From Spirochaetia bacterium (GTDB taxonomy: Bacteria > Spirochaetota > Spirochaetia > Treponematales > Treponemataceae): a stretch of DNA of 11,982 nucleotides. Shown piece after piece: positions 11,789 through 11,982 of the stretch. Under the pieces are notes generated by a model. That model worked only from the letters and a program-made list of their open reading frames with translations. It was not told where the DNA came from and searched no databases. Location: contig CAAGIS010000027.1 of assembly GCA_900769985.1 (NCBI GenBank), positions 1-11,982 on the forward strand, in the 5' to 3' direction. Numbering within the stretch: position 1 is the first letter of the stretch; each line of letters starts with the position of its first letter. The translations under genes were made by a program, and so were the position numbers.

Positions 11789-11982
11789 ATGGCAAATAAA
11801 ATTACAATTATCGGTGCCGGTCAGGTTGGTTCAACAGTTGCTTATGCATTGACATTAAAACAACTTGCTTCAGAAATCGTTATTATCGATATCGTTAAAG
11901 ATAAGGCAATGGGCGAAGCTATGGATATTCGTCAGGGAACTCCTTTTATTGGTCCTGTAAATGTCCGTGACGGAGATTACGA
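11789..11982 (+). CDS. ldh: L-lactate dehydrogenase (or malate dehydrogenase), 5' part only
   Basis: Only the first 64 codons are in the window. The Rossmann glycine motif GAGQVGS (residues 9-15) and the NAD-selecting aspartate at the end of strand 2 (IVIIDI, D34) are seen. They are followed by KDKAMGEAMDIRQGTPF, which matches bacterial L-lactate dehydrogenases well. These enzymes reduce pyruvate to L-lactate with NADH. The residue that separates lactate from malate specificity lies beyond the window edge, so malate dehydrogenase is not excluded. GGGAG 10 nt before the ATG and a promoter upstream support the start. Divergent from the 471-aa protein operon. Confidence 0.8.
   Translation, partial: MANKITIIGAGQVGSTVAYALTLKQLASEIVIIDIVKDKAMGEAMDIRQGTPFIGPVNVRDGDY

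Noticed and set aside
1..11982. CRISPR array, transposon ends, prophage or toxin-antitoxin module
   Set aside because: No regularly spaced repeats, transposase, integrase or paired small genes were seen on either strand.

Overview
The window reads as a chromosomal segment of a low-GC spirochaete, most likely a host-associated Treponema. Codon use is A/T-rich throughout. The gene content fits a fermentative, motile anaerobe: acetate kinase, a lactate-dehydrogenase-type enzyme, DJ-1, IF-1, a DksA/TraR-type factor, and a sensor-less hybrid histidine kinase with its own receiver protein. The genus is an inference from overall character; no rRNA or other marker gene is present. I see no tRNA, rRNA, CRISPR array, transposase or phage gene.

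Layout. (i) 1-1200: two plus-strand genes, a lysine-rich protein of 145 aa carrying a FliM-like N-terminal peptide and a J-domain protein with a hydrophobic tail. The second converges on minus-strand infA with only 9 nt between stops. (ii) 1409-1721: a 313-nt divergent spacer between infA and a dksA/traR-family gene. It holds two interleaved promoter candidates and four successive hairpins, the last a textbook intrinsic terminator ending just before the dksA ribosome binding site. (iii) 2083-6221: a minus-strand operon transcribed as receiver protein (REC / unknown / REC), then soluble hybrid kinase (HisKA-HATPase-REC-REC-HPt), then PHP-family phosphatase, with overlaps of 17 and 11 nt. (iv) 6317-6937: a plus-strand DJ-1/PfpI gene diverging from that operon, ending at a strong bidirectional terminator shared with ackA. 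(v) 7042-11554, minus strand: a 471-aa protein of unknown function, then an orphan type-5 solute-binding protein (11-nt overlap), then ackA with its own near-consensus promoter. (vi) 11555-11788: a divergent spacer with a tandem AAGGTTA repeat and two promoter candidates. (vii) from 11789: the start of an L-lactate/malate dehydrogenase gene cut by the window edge.

How the genes work together. Acetate kinase and lactate dehydrogenase are alternative ends of fermentation (ATP from acetyl phosphate; NADH re-oxidation). The kinase operon looks like a cytosolic phosphorelay in which the 412-aa receiver protein is the obvious partner. The PHP phosphatase is translationally coupled to it although no histidine-biosynthesis gene is nearby. 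The items I would look at first are the hairpin array with mutually exclusive pairings ahead of dksA, the FliM-like peptide on the lysine-rich protein, the kinase/receiver/PHP operon, and the unknown 471-aa protein coupled to an orphan binding protein.
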